This document shows positions 8,507 through 16,295 of a DNA stretch of 36,467 nucleotides, in pieces; within the stretch, counting starts at the first letter, position 1, and each line of letters starts with the position of its first letter. The stretch is from contig NZ_VWNF01000010.1 in assembly GCF_008711175.1 (NCBI RefSeq), positions 1 through 36,467 on the forward strand, written 5' to 3'. The position numbers and the translations under genes were made by a program. Source of the stretch: Nesterenkonia ebinurensis. GTDB lineage: Bacteria; Actinomycetota; Actinomycetes; Actinomycetales; Micrococcaceae. The notes under the pieces are model-generated. The model had not been told where the DNA came from and searched no databases. It was given only the letters and a program-made list of their open reading frames with translations.

Positions 8507-8691
8507 TCAGCGCTGGATGTGGAGCTCGAGGGTATCGGCAATGCCCTCTGGGTCTTCAACCCCAGCGAAGTCGATAGCAATCCGCCCCTTCTTGGCGCCA
8601 AGGCTGATTTTCACAGTGCTGATCCCGGCGGGCACAGGTCCCACTCGCCCCTCGGCCGCGTATTCTCCGGCCTTCTCACCCCAAGAAAACC
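8507..8691 (-). pseudogene. Detached second copy of the ParB C-terminal segment
   Basis: On the minus strand, just past the parB stop, an open stretch ends at a TGA (8507-8509). Its last 35 codons start with the same 21 residues that occur in the ParB C-terminus, from VKISLG to GVED. They then continue PEGIADTLELHIQR, the same number of residues as the real ParB ending LERILQQLGVYVSH. The frame is open back into parB in a different phase and has no convincing start codon or ribosome site, although in-frame GTGs exist. I read it as a remnant of a duplicated or alternative parB 3' end. It could be expressed only by frameshifting from parB or from a non-obvious start. The high identity argues for a recent event or gene conversion. 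Confidence 0.6.
8551..8614. repeat. Direct repeat, copy A (parB 3' segment)
   Basis: These 64 bases are repeated at 8736-8799 with 2 mismatches. Both mismatches are third-position changes that leave the encoded minus-strand residues unchanged. Sequence on either side is not similar. Confidence 0.95.
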
Positions 8692-9912
8692 TCAGTGTGA
8701 CACGTAGACGCCAAGCTGCTGCAGAATCCGTTCCAGGTCTTCAACCCCAGCGAAGTCAATGGCAATCCGCCCCTTCTTGGCGCCAAGGCTGATTTTCACT
8801 TGAGTATCCAACTTGTCGGTGAGGGCCTCAGCGTACTCATCAAGTTCCTGCACCCGGGTGGTGGAGGGAAGTCGATTCGTTTCACGTGAAACGCTGCCGC
8901 CACTCACTGTCCCCTTCTTGATCAGTGAAGCTTGTTCCTCAGCACTGCGTACCGAGAGTCCTTCAGCAACGATCCGCTGCGCGAGCCCCTCCATCTGCTC
9001 CTCTGTCTCCAGGCTGAGTAGTGCGCGGGCGTGCCCCGAGGAGAGCACTCCGGCAGCTACTCTGCGTTGCGCCGCTGCCGGGAGCTTCATCAGCCGCAGA
9101 GTGTTTGAGATCTGCGGCCTGGACCGACCAATCCGCTTCGATAGCTCCTCCTGGCTGATTCCGAAGTCATCAAGGAGCTGCTGGTACGCGGCCGCCTCTT
9201 CCAGGGGATTCAACTGGGAGCGGTGAATATTCTCCAGCAGTGCGTCCCGGAGTAGGTTTTCATCTGCAGTATTCCGGATAACTGCTGGAACTGTCTCACG
9301 CCCAGCCGCCTTGGAGGCACGCCAGCGCCGCTCACCCATAATGAGTTCGTACTGATCATCCTCAACTGATCTGACAACGATGGGCTGGAGAACACCAATC
9401 TCGCGGACCGAATGAATCAGCTCCGCCATATCCTCCTCATCGAAAACCTCACGGGGCTGCTTAGGGTTGGGCCGGATACTCTCTACCTTGAGCGGCCGAA
9501 ACTCTGCCCCATCGATTGCTTGTTCCGTTTCACGTGAAACGCGATTGCTCTCTGAGCTCTCCTTAGACTCGGAAGACTGTCGCGATCCAAGGACATCTGG
9601 CATCTCAACACGTCCAGCACCCTTGGTGCGTCGGGAGGCGGTGGCTGTTCGTGTTCGAGAAGTGGCGCCGGGAGCTGGTGTTTCACGTGAAACGCGCTGA
9701 GTCTCCAGATGTGACTTAGCAGAGAAGAACACATCGATGGGCCGCTCCGGCCGGTCCGTTTCACGTGAAACATCTACCGGCTCGGCTTCAAGCTCAGGCT
9801 CAACAGGCGATACAGCATGCACGGCTGCACCGGAGACCACCTGTCCCTCACTATCGCTGTTGATCAGTGCGCCCAGTCCGCGCCCAAGTCCGCGCTTTTT
9901 CCGTTCAGCCAT
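8692..9912 (-). CDS. parB: Chromosome-partitioning protein ParB (CTP-dependent clamp)
   Basis: ParB binds parS, loads as a CTP-dependent sliding clamp and positions the origin together with ParA and SMC. The N-terminal peptide KKRGLGRGLGALI (residues 5-17) is the ParA-contact type. The CTP-binding ParB/Srx domain starts near residue 135, with GERRWRAS and ENIHRSQLNPLEEAAAYQQL. The helix-turn-helix is around ISQEELSKRIGRSRPQISNT, and the C-terminal dimerisation segment ends VYVSH. At 406 residues it seems longer than usual because of two linkers (about 20-130 and 335-360). These linkers contain four VSRET motifs, at 48-52, 74-78, 125-129 and 341-345, each encoded by a parS site. A -10 element lies 6 bases before the ATG, so a leaderless transcript is possible. 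Confidence 0.97.
   Translation of the reverse strand: MAERKKRGLGRGLGALINSDSEGQVVSGAAVHAVSPVEPELEAEPVDVSRETDRPERPIDVFFSAKSHLETQRVSRETPAPGATSRTRTATASRRTKGAGRVEMPDVLGSRQSSESKESSESNRVSRETEQAIDGAEFRPLKVESIRPNPKQPREVFDEEDMAELIHSVREIGVLQPIVVRSVEDDQYELIMGERRWRASKAAGRETVPAVIRNTADENLLRDALLENIHRSQLNPLEEAAAYQQLLDDFGISQEELSKRIGRSRPQISNTLRLMKLPAAAQRRVAAGVLSSGHARALLSLETEEQMEGLAQRIVAEGLSVRSAEEQASLIKKGTVSGGSVSRETNRLPSTTRVQELDEYAEALTDKLDTQVKISLGAKKGRIAIDFAGVEDLERILQQLGVYVSH
8736..8799. repeat. Direct repeat, copy B (inside parB)
   Basis: This is the partner of 8551-8614 and lies 185 bases to the right in the same orientation, with 62 of 64 bases identical. This copy encodes part of the functional ParB C-terminal dimerisation region. 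Confidence 0.95.
8878..8893. promoter_or_regulatory. parS: parS site 2 (inside parB)
   Basis: CGTTTCACGTGAAACG is a perfect palindrome with the 14-base parS core. In parB it encodes VSRET at residues 341-345, in the linker before the dimerisation domain. Confidence 0.93.
9526..9541. promoter_or_regulatory. parS: parS site 3 (inside parB)
   Basis: CGTTTCACGTGAAACG is identical to site 2. It encodes VSRET at ParB residues 125-129, just before the CTP-binding domain. Confidence 0.93.
9679..9694. promoter_or_regulatory. parS: parS site 4 (inside parB)
   Basis: TGTTTCACGTGAAACG has one outer mismatch to the consensus. It encodes VSRET at ParB residues 74-78. Confidence 0.93.
9757..9772. promoter_or_regulatory. 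parS: parS site 5 (inside parB)
   Basis: CGTTTCACGTGAAACA has one outer mismatch to the consensus. It encodes VSRET at ParB residues 48-52. Confidence 0.93.
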
Positions 9913-9918
9913 GGTCTA

Positions 9919-9924
9919 AGTGTA
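9919..9924 (-). promoter_or_regulatory. -10 element of parB, probably leaderless
   Basis: Minus-strand TACACT stands 6 bases before the parB ATG (9910-9912), with no ribosome-binding site between them. The parS site at 9953-9968 lies just upstream of where a -35 would fall, which would suit ParB autorepression. Confidence 0.5.
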
Positions 9925-9952
9925 CGACCCCGCAGCAGAGAACACTCACAGA

Positions 9953-9968
9953 AGTTTCACGTGAAACA
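9953..9968. promoter_or_regulatory. parS: parS site 6 (between parA and parB)
   Basis: AGTTTCACGTGAAACA matches the consensus in 14 of 16 positions with a perfect core. It sits in the 63-base parA-parB gap, next to the putative parB promoter. Confidence 0.92.
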
Positions 9969-9975
9969 TGCCAAC

Positions 9976-10863
9976 TCAGCCACGCTGAACGATTTCAGCA
10001 GCTGCCTCAAGGTAGGCCAGCGCCCCCGTGGAGGAGCGATCGTAGGAGATCACACTCTGCTGATAGCTGGGAGCCTCCGCAATTCGGACGCTACGGGGGA
10101 TCTTGGTCTTTAGCACCTCACTGGGGAAGTGCCCGTTGACCTCATCCACCACTTGGGATGCCAAGTTGGTACGAGCGTCGTACATGGTAAGCAGGATGGT
10201 GGAGACTTTCAGCACCGGATTGAGGTGCTTCTGGATCATGCTGATGTTGTTCAGCAGTTGGCTCAGTCCCTCCAAAGCGTAGTACTCGCATTGTATGGGG
10301 ATGAGCACCTCCTTGGCAGCGACAAAGGCATTGACCGTCAGCAGACCCAAACTGGGCGGACAGTCGATGAAGACATAGTCCAGACGCTCCAGTCCGTTCT
10401 CCTCGCGGTGCCTGAAGTACTCCTCCAGTGCCCGGTGGAGTCGTTGCTCACGGGCCACCAGGGCGACCAACTCAATCTCTGCTCCTGCCAGATGGATAGT
10501 CGCCGGCACTACCGAAAGTCGGTCCACATCCGGGCACTCTGCCACCACATCAGCAAAGCTGAGGTCATCGATGAGCACATCATAGATGGAGTCTGTATCG
10601 GCAGAGTGCGGGATACCCAGCCCGGTGGAGGAATTACCCTGGGGGTCAATATCGATCACCAGCACGTTGAACCCATGGTCTGCCAGAGCAGCGGCCAAGT
10701 TCACCGTGGAGGTCGTCTTCCCGACTCCGCCCTTCTGGTTGGACACGGTAATCACCCGAGTCTCAGGCGGTCGCTCCAACTCCAGCTCTGAGAGCTTCTT
10801 GCGTCGGGTCTGTTCATCCTTAAGCTGCGCGGCCAGGGGAGAGTCGGCAAGTGGGTCAGTCAT
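9976..10863 (-). CDS. parA: Chromosome-partitioning ATPase ParA
   Basis: This 295-residue deviant-Walker ATPase binds DNA nonspecifically in the ATP form and moves ParB-parS complexes. The Walker A motif KGGVGKTT (residues 44-51) carries the signature first lysine. A' is VLVIDIDPQGNSSTGLG, and Walker B is DYVFIDCPPSLGLLT. The region IPIQCEYYALEGLSQLL is typical of chromosomal ParA/Soj. A charged N-terminal extension of ~35 residues precedes the ATPase fold. It is on the same strand as parB, 63 bases away, with a parS site between. It is 43 bases from rsmG, so it may be read from rpmH-side transcripts as well as its own -10 element. Confidence 0.97.
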   Translation of the reverse strand: MTDPLADSPLAAQLKDEQTRRKKLSELELERPPETRVITVSNQKGGVGKTTSTVNLAAALADHGFNVLVIDIDPQGNSSTGLGIPHSADTDSIYDVLIDDLSFADVVAECPDVDRLSVVPATIHLAGAEIELVALVAREQRLHRALEEYFRHREENGLERLDYVFIDCPPSLGLLTVNAFVAAKEVLIPIQCEYYALEGLSQLLNNISMIQKHLNPVLKVSTILLTMYDARTNLASQVVDEVNGHFPSEVLKTKIPRSVRIAEAPSYQQSVISYDRSSTGALAYLEAAAEIVQRG

Positions 10864-10870
10864 AAGGTGC

Positions 10871-10876
10871 AGTCTA
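10871..10876 (-). promoter_or_regulatory. -10-like element of parA
   Basis: Minus-strand TAGACT lies 7 bases before the parA ATG (10861-10863), without an intervening ribosome site. It is compatible with a leaderless start. Confidence 0.4.
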
Positions 10877-10906
10877 GGTCAGAGTACGGAAGCCGTGCAG
10901 AACCGC

Positions 10907-11581
10907 TCAGCACCGGCGCGAGGCACGCACTATGGTGGTCGGCTCCTCCAGCAGATCCTCACCGAGCAGCTGCACCTGGGGGGTCTTCAGCCTATAGCGC
11001 TTGATGGCCTTGGCTGCGGCGTCAATCTCCTCCTGCACGGAGCGGCCCTTGAGGAAGATCAGCTCTCCATCATCAGCTAAAAGAGGAACAGTCAGTGGTA
11101 TCAACTTTTTCAGTGCTGACACTGCTCGGGCAGTGACCACATCTGCCATCACCTCATCACTGACTTCCTCGGCCCGGGCCCGAATCAGTTGAACATTCTC
11201 CAGATCAAGATCGTTGACCAGCTGGGACAGCCAGTCCACACGACGCTCCATGGGCTCAATGAGAATGAAGTCAACATCGGTACGCACAAGTGCCAGCGCA
11301 ATTCCGGGAAGTCCTGCCCCTGAACCCACGTCGGCTACTACGCTCCCAGAAGGCAGCTCAGGACCCAGCACGGCACAGTTGAGCACATGCCGTCCCCACA
11401 TGCGAGGGATCTCCCGGGGACCCAGCAGACCGTGGCTGATGCCAGTGGTGCACAGGTGCCCCACATAGCGTTCAGCCAGTGCGAGGCGTTCACCGAAGAG
11501 CGCCTCGGCTGCAGCACGCTCAGTCTCAATGAGCCCCGGGACAGGCTCCAGCTCTTCGGCCGCATCAGTGGGAGTATTCAC
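10907..11581 (-). CDS. rsmG: 16S rRNA (guanine-527-N7)-methyltransferase
   Basis: RsmG uses S-adenosylmethionine to methylate N7 of G527 in 16S rRNA; loss of it gives low-level streptomycin resistance in many bacteria. The 224-residue protein has the family SAM-binding motif VVADVGSGAGLPGIALAL (81-98). The preceding region RMWGRHVLNCAVL is the usual 'RH-ilns' motif. The motifs VTARAVSALKKLIPLT and LIFLKGRS follow. The gene lies 14 bases after khpB on the same strand, so it is part of the rpmH-to-parB minus-strand run. Length and motifs are normal. Confidence 0.96.
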   Translation of the reverse strand: MNTPTDAAEELEPVPGLIETERAAAEALFGERLALAERYVGHLCTTGISHGLLGPREIPRMWGRHVLNCAVLGPELPSGSVVADVGSGAGLPGIALALVRTDVDFILIEPMERRVDWLSQLVNDLDLENVQLIRARAEEVSDEVMADVVTARAVSALKKLIPLTVPLLADDGELIFLKGRSVQEEIDAAAKAIKRYRLKTPQVQLLGEDLLEEPTTIVRASRRC

Positions 11582-11595
11582 CGCCAGGTACCTCC

Positions 11596-12171
11596 CTATT
11601 CAGCGGAGACGACCACGTGGCGGCGCTTGGCCTCGCCCTCGGACTCAGAGACCAGCCCAGCTTCTGCTACAAAGTCATGGACGATTTTGCGCTCATAGGC
11701 GCTCATGGGCTCAAGGTGGACCGCTTCGCCGGTGTCCTTGACCTTGGTGACCGCCTCTTCAGCCAGTCGCCTCAGCTCCTCATTGCGAGCCGAGCGGTGA
11801 CCATTGATGTCCAACACCAGACGGGTGCGCTCACCAGTGGAAGCCAGTACAGCCAGACGCGTCAGCTCCTGCAGCGCATCGAGCACCTCTCCTCTGGAGC
11901 CGACCAGATCCTGCAGTTCCTCGCCGCCGTCCTCAGCCTGGATGGAGATGAAGGTGCGCTCACCGCGGATCTCAATGTCGATATCACCGTCGAGGTCAAC
12001 AATGTCCAGCAGCTCTTCAAGGTAGTCGGCAGCTACGTCGCCTTCGTCATTTCCAGTCGCAGCGTCGTCGTGCTCTGTCTCTGCCTGGTTGGCCACCACG
12101 GAAGCCTCATTGGGATCAACAGTCTCATTGCCGTGCTCCACGACCTCGTCGGGGGTGGTCTGTTCGCTCAT
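11596..12171 (-). CDS. khpB: KH/R3H-domain RNA-binding protein (Jag/KhpB)
   Basis: This 191-residue RNA-binding protein has an acidic N-terminal region of ~50 residues instead of the Jag-N domain. A KH-like domain follows, with VGSRGEVLDALQELTRLAV, and then a C-terminal R3H domain (LEPMSAYERKIVHDFVA followed by SEGEAKRRHVVVS). It is thought to act with KhpA as a small-RNA or mRNA chaperone linked to cell-wall and division control. The ATG overlaps the yidC stop codon by 4 bases (ATGA), so translation is probably coupled to that of the insertase. This is the standard actinobacterial order. Confidence 0.93.
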   Translation of the reverse strand: MSEQTTPDEVVEHGNETVDPNEASVVANQAETEHDDAATGNDEGDVAADYLEELLDIVDLDGDIDIEIRGERTFISIQAEDGGEELQDLVGSRGEVLDALQELTRLAVLASTGERTRLVLDINGHRSARNEELRRLAEEAVTKVKDTGEAVHLEPMSAYERKIVHDFVAEAGLVSESEGEAKRRHVVVSAE

Positions 12172-13148
12172 CGCTGTCCCTTTTTCTTCTTTTTCTTTTT
12201 CTTCTTCTTGGGCTGAGCCGTGTGCCCCTTGTGCTCTCCCTTGGGCTTGGCGGCCTCTTCGCGGGCCTTGCGGGCGTCTTCGCCCACCGGTGGCAGGCCC
12301 TTGGCGGCGCGGCGGAGGTTGAGCTCCTTCTCCGCCAGGGAGCCGGGGGTGGGGTTATTGCGGATGACCCACCACTGCTGGCCCATGGTCCAGAAGTTGG
12401 TGGCTGTCCAGTAGATCAGCACACCCACCGGGAAGTAGACACCGCCGAAGACGAATACCAACGGCAGCGCGTAGAGCATGATCTTCTGGGTTTGGGCGAA
12501 CTGTCCCTGCAGCGCGGCCTCGGACATGTTCTTCTGCATCAGCTGCTTCTGGGTGAAGAACTGAGTGCCCACCATGGTGATGATCATGACGGTGGTCAGA
12601 ATGATAGTGTTCCACGCCGTTGGGGATCCCTGAACAGCCTCTAGGAAGATGCCGTCCATGCCAACCCCGAAGATGGAGGACCCGTCAAAGCTGCGCACTT
12701 CCTCCGGACTCAGCGCGAAATAGCCCTCCTGCTGGTACTCGGCCTGGCGCATCCGGTTGAGCATCCAGAACAGCGCAAAGAAGATGGGCATCTGCGCCAG
12801 GATTGGCAGGCAGGTCATAAACGGGTTGACCTTGTGCTTCTTGAACAGCGCCTGCTGCTCCTGGGCCATGGCCTGACGGGAGACCGGGTCCTTCTTGCCC
12901 TTGTATTTGGCCTGCAGCTTCTGGATCTCCGGCTGGATGATCTGCATTCCGCGCTGGGACTTGATCTGCCGCACGAACAGCGGGATCAGGATAATGCGGA
13001 TCACCAGCACCAGCAGCAGGATGGAGATGGTCCAGTTCCAACCGGAACCCTCCGGCATGCCCAGCAGGGTGAGCAGGCTGTGCCAGGTGCTCAGAATGAA
13101 GGAGACGGCCCAGCTGAAGGGCCACATAATCGTGTCGAGGAAAGCCAT
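12168..13148 (-). CDS. yidC: Membrane protein insertase YidC (Oxa1 family)
   Basis: YidC inserts proteins into the cytoplasmic membrane, alone or with SecYEG. The 326-residue protein has the gram-positive layout with five hydrophobic segments and no large periplasmic domain. Family segments include ILLLVLVIRIILIPLFVRQI (hydrophilic-groove helix with a conserved Arg), FMTCLPILAQMPIFFALFWM and YALPLVFVFGGVYFPVGVLI. The C-terminal tail is strongly basic and ends in ten consecutive lysines before GQR, which probably contacts the ribosome. Its ATG is at 13146-13148, 102 bases after the yidD stop. The khpB gene overlaps its stop codon. Confidence 0.96.
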   Translation of the reverse strand: MAFLDTIMWPFSWAVSFILSTWHSLLTLLGMPEGSGWNWTISILLLVLVIRIILIPLFVRQIKSQRGMQIIQPEIQKLQAKYKGKKDPVSRQAMAQEQQALFKKHKVNPFMTCLPILAQMPIFFALFWMLNRMRQAEYQQEGYFALSPEEVRSFDGSSIFGVGMDGIFLEAVQGSPTAWNTIILTTVMIITMVGTQFFTQKQLMQKNMSEAALQGQFAQTQKIMLYALPLVFVFGGVYFPVGVLIYWTATNFWTMGQQWWVIRNNPTPGSLAEKELNLRRAAKGLPPVGEDARKAREEAAKPKGEHKGHTAQPKKKKKKKKKKGQR

Positions 13149-13250
13149 TACTCTCTTATGTGTGTCAGGTCCGGCGCCGAGCCCCTGGTGCAGGAATGTT
13201 GTGTGCCAGACACGGTGAAGCGTGAGAAAACCAACTCTCAGACTACCTTG

Positions 13251-13793
13251 TTAGTCTTCATCCGGCGGAATCGGCGGATGGTTGAGCCGGATGATCTCCG
13301 GAACCTCGTTGTACGGCCAGGTTCGCTCGGAGGGCGGAACATGGTCCACGCCGCCTCCGCTGAAGGGGTTGCAGCGCAGAATTCGCCAAGCGGTCAGCCC
13401 GCTTCCCCGGAACAGCCCGTGCACAGTGACTGCCTCCAGACCATAGGCCGAGCAGCTGGGGTAGAAGCTGCAGACGTTGCCATAGAGCGGGGAGATCAGT
13501 CTTCGCCAGAGACTGATGAACAGCACCAGAGGGTACGACGCCGCCCTACGCCATAACTTCCAATACTTTGCTGGATCCGGCGGCGGGTAGGCACCCCGCT
13601 CGCTGCCTGAGGTGGCCGGTACAACCGCTACTCGGCTGCACCGGCCCCCAGCAGAAGCCCGCCTCCTCCGGCTTGCCCCGGACTTCTCGCCTGAAGTCGC
13701 TGATTCGTTCGACTCACAGCTCATATGCCCTTGCTCCGGGGTGTCATCGTGCTCTTCTGCGTAGAAATCGCGGTGCCGCACCCACGTGGTCAT
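13251..13793 (-). CDS. yidD: Membrane protein insertion efficiency factor YidD, N-terminally extended
   Basis: The C-terminal ~95 residues are a clear YidD/UPF0161 domain: [20 protein letters not shown], then [20 protein letters not shown] and the GGGVDHVP end, including the conserved cysteines. YidD assists membrane insertion together with YidC and is membrane-associated. The gene has an unusual N-terminal part of about 83 residues, polar, Ser/Arg-rich and probably disordered. The start chosen is the ATG at 13791-13793, which overlaps the rnpA stop by 4 bases (ATGA) and so suits translational coupling. An internal ATG at residue 24 is an alternative. Order rpmH-rnpA-yidD-yidC is canonical. 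Confidence 0.93.
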   Translation of the reverse strand: MTTWVRHRDFYAEEHDDTPEQGHMSCESNESATSGEKSGASRRRRASAGGRCSRVAVVPATSGSERGAYPPPDPAKYWKLWRRAASYPLVLFISLWRRLISPLYGNVCSFYPSCSAYGLEAVTVHGLFRGSGLTAWRILRCNPFSGGGVDHVPPSERTWPYNEVPEIIRLNHPPIPPDED

Positions 13794-14161
13794 TGGACTG
13801 CCTTCTTCAGAGCTCGACGCGTCCCGGAGGTGAGATCAGCCTTCAGGTCCTGATGCTCCAGCTGCGGCGCTTCAGCCAGGGCTCGAACCACAAGGTCCAC
13901 GCTGTGCCTCTGTGGGAGTTCGAGTTCTCCGCTGCTGATCAGTTCAGCCACCAGATGCCGCAGCCGGCGTACCGTACGGTGCCGGATTACGGCGTTGCCC
14001 ACAACTTTGGAGACGATGAACCCACAGCGCCATGCGGAGATCTGCTGCGTGGGTGTGAGCAGAACTGAGACCACCACACTGGAGGTTCCAGCACGGCTGC
14101 CCCGGCGCATCACTGCAGAGAAATCCTGTGGACGGGTGAGTCGGTGTTCTCTGGGCAGCAC
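13790..14161 (-). CDS. rnpA: Ribonuclease P protein component
   Basis: This 123-residue basic protein is the protein subunit of RNase P, which trims tRNA 5' leaders together with the rnpB RNA. The N-terminus [20 protein letters not shown] and the signature RNR-type motif [17 protein letters not shown] are present. The motif has HR where many bacteria have NR, a variant common in actinobacteria. It lies 78 bases after rpmH and overlaps yidD by 4 bases. Confidence 0.95.
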   Translation of the reverse strand: MLPREHRLTRPQDFSAVMRRGSRAGTSSVVVSVLLTPTQQISAWRCGFIVSKVVGNAVIRHRTVRRLRHLVAELISSGELELPQRHSVDLVVRALAEAPQLEHQDLKADLTSGTRRALKKAVQ

Positions 14162-14239
14162 GGATAATCTCCTGTTAAGACAACTCTGGCCCGCAGCCTA
14201 CTGGCTGCGGGCCCGGGTCGTGCGTAGTGTCCGACCGGC

Positions 14240-14377
14240 TCAGGCAGACAGCTTCTTGCGCCCGGCACTGCGGCGCGAGGAAATGATGGACCGACCGGCG
14301 CGAGTGCGCATCCGGGAACGGAACCCGTGCTTGCGGCTGCGACGGCGGTTGCTCGGCTGAAAAGTCCGCTTGCTCAC
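14240..14377 (-). CDS. rpmH: 50S ribosomal protein L34
   Basis: This 45-codon gene encodes the very basic L34, starting [20 protein letters not shown] and ending [11 protein letters not shown]. All family features are present: the TFQPSNRRR start, KHGFR.RM and the terminal LSA. It starts with GTG (minus strand, 14375-14377), and the upstream minus-strand sequence CTTGGGAG is a plausible ribosome site. It is the first gene of the minus-strand cluster and is divergent from dnaA, as in nearly all bacteria with this origin layout. Confidence 0.97.
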   Translation of the reverse strand: MSKRTFQPSNRRRSRKHGFRSRMRTRAGRSIISSRRSAGRKKLSA

Positions 14378-14437
14378 TGTGTAACTCCCAAGGATGGTGG
14401 TTGAAGTCTGAACGGCCTTCTGGGCGCGCAGGAACGC

Positions 14438-14465
14438 GTCATACCCGTAGGCGACTGGTCAACAA
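14438..14465 (-). promoter_or_regulatory. Candidate rpmH promoter
   Basis: On the minus strand TTGTTG (14460-14465) and TATGAC (14438-14443) are separated by 16 bases. They point toward rpmH, with a leader of about 55 bases. No other pair in the divergent gap looks better. Confidence 0.5.
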
Positions 14466-14726
14466 TAGTCGCAGTGCCACAGACTGGTCAAATCAAAGGA
14501 GACCCGAGACTGTTCAATGTCTGCTGAGACGATTGAGGGTTACGTGCTCAAAGCGCTTCAACAGCACTGTGTATAACTCTGTGCGAAACCCACGAGTTTT
14601 CCACAGTGCTGACTATGAGTCTAGTTGCCGCAGGTTCTTTTATTGCCGGGCGGTTTTCCTCAGACCTGTGGAATACTGGGCCCACGCCCTGACCGAGACC
14701 ATCGACCTACTGCTTGAGGAAACAGC
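14466..14726 (+). promoter_or_regulatory. dnaA upstream region with two DnaA boxes
   Basis: This is the dnaA side of the 349-base rpmH-dnaA divergent gap (14378-14726). TGTGTATAA at 14568-14576 is a perfect minus-strand DnaA box of the TTATNCACA type, and it overlaps a possible -10 (TATAAC). TTTTCCACA at 14597-14605 is an 8-of-9 box. The pair suggests DnaA autoregulation. I see no small gene or RNA in the rest of the gap. The dnaA start has GAGGAA upstream. Confidence 0.65.
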
Positions 14727-16295
14727 GTGTCCGCCGACTCCGAAGCCTCCGCAGCCGCCCTACCGGGACCTGCCTCTTCAGCCTCTGCCCAATGGCAGCA
14801 AGTCCTCACCGAACTTCGTGAGAATCATGGGATTACCGGCCTGAAATTAGCCGATGTGGCTCGCGCAGTACCTCAGTCTGACCAGCTGATCGGTGACACC
14901 CTGCTGTTAGCCGTCCCCCATGAGCGGGTTCGCCAGCTGCTGCATTCGACTTTGCAGACTGAACTCTCCCAGGCGCTGCGCACTGTGTTCGGCAAGGATA
15001 TTCTCTGCGCCTATGTGATTGACCCGGAGCTGGCTAGAGCACAGAAGGACAAAGAAGAGCTGACCAGCGCAGCGCCTGCACCCTCTGCTGCACCGGCACC
15101 ACTGCGTGGCGCAGAAGATGCCCCCAGCACATACAGCGCTGCCACTCCTGAGGTGAATACACAGGAGCCTGGGCGTTCAGAAACCCGATTCAGCCGGGAT
15201 GAAATCCGGCCACGTTCTGGCTTCTCAGAGCCGCCCGGGAATTCAGCCGGTTTTGGGCTCACCGAAACCTCCCGGCTGAACCCCCGCTATACCTTCGACA
15301 CCTTTGTGATCGGTTCCTCCAACCGGTTCGCCCATGCCGCTGCGAATGCAGTTGCCGAAGCCCCCGCCAAAGCCTATAACCCGCTGTTCATCTACGGGGA
15401 CTCCGGGCTGGGCAAGACCCACCTGCTGCATGCCATCGGCCACTATGCCCAACGCCTTTACTCTGGGATCCGGGTGCGCTATGTGAACTCTGAGGAGTTC
15501 ACCAACGACTTCATCAACTCCATCCGCGATGATGAAGGTGCCAGCTTCAAACACCTCTACCGCAACGTGGACATCCTGCTGCTGGACGATATCCAGTTCC
15601 TTGCAGACAAGGAACGCACAGTGGAGGAGTTCTTCCACACCTTCAACACCCTCTACAACAACAATAAACAGGTGGTTATCACCTCCGATGAACCCCCCAA
15701 GCAGCTCTCTGGGTTCGAAGAGCGGCTGCGCAGCCGGTTCGAGTGGGGACTGATCACAGATATTCAGCCTCCGGACTTGGAGACGCGCATTGCAATCCTG
15801 CGCAAGAAGGCCAATGCAGAGAACTTCAGCTGTCCCGACGACGTCCTGGAATACATCGGTTCCAAAATTTCCACCAATATCCGTGAACTCGAAGGTGCTC
15901 TGATCCGAGTCACCGCCTATGCGGCACTGAACAAACAAGATGTAGATCTTTCCCTTGCTGAACAAGTCATGCGTGATCTGATCTCCGATGATCATGCCAA
16001 AGAGATCACCGCCCAGCAGATCATCAACGCCACCGCTGACTACTACAGCTTCAGTGTGGAAGATCTGATGTCCAAGTCGCGCAGCCGCAATCTGGTCACT
16101 GCCCGGCAGATTGCCATGTACCTGCTGCGTGAGCTGACCGAGATGTCCCTGCCTAAGATCGGCCAGGAGCTCGGCGGCCGTGACCACACCACGGTGATCT
16201 ACGCCGAACGCAAAATCCGCGAACTCATGGCAGAGCGCCGCGCCGTCTTCAACCAGGTCACCGAGCTCACCAACAAAATCAAACAGGGCAGATAG
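14727..16295 (+). CDS. dnaA: Chromosomal replication initiator DnaA
   Basis: DnaA binds DnaA boxes, melts the origin and recruits the helicase. The 522-residue protein has the usual four domains. Domain I is at about 22-100. Domain II is a Pro/Ala/Ser-rich linker to about 185. Domain III (AAA+) has Walker A GDSGLGKT (224-231), Walker B LLLDDIQF (284-291) and the arginine-finger region [11 protein letters not shown]. The C-terminal DNA-binding domain has the signature [15 protein letters not shown]. The GTG at 14727 is preceded by GAGGAA. Everything looks intact. Confidence 0.98.
   Translation: MSADSEASAAALPGPASSASAQWQQVLTELRENHGITGLKLADVARAVPQSDQLIGDTLLLAVPHERVRQLLHSTLQTELSQALRTVFGKDILCAYVIDPELARAQKDKEELTSAAPAPSAAPAPLRGAEDAPSTYSAATPEVNTQEPGRSETRFSRDEIRPRSGFSEPPGNSAGFGLTETSRLNPRYTFDTFVIGSSNRFAHAAANAVAEAPAKAYNPLFIYGDSGLGKTHLLHAIGHYAQRLYSGIRVRYVNSEEFTNDFINSIRDDEGASFKHLYRNVDILLLDDIQFLADKERTVEEFFHTFNTLYNNNKQVVITSDEPPKQLSGFEERLRSRFEWGLITDIQPPDLETRIAILRKKANAENFSCPDDVLEYIGSKISTNIRELEGALIRVTAYAALNKQDVDLSLAEQVMRDLISDDHAKEITAQQIINATADYYSFSVEDLMSKSRSRNLVTARQIAMYLLRELTEMSLPKIGQELGGRDHTTVIYAERKIRELMAERRAVFNQVTELTNKIKQGR

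Noticed and set aside
12181-12211. T-rich tract as a terminator or poly-T repeat
   Set aside because: It is the coding sequence for the ten-lysine tail of YidC on the minus strand.
14401-14844. Open frame overlapping the dnaA start
   Set aside because: It spans the promoter region and dnaA domain I in the wrong phase, and has no family features.
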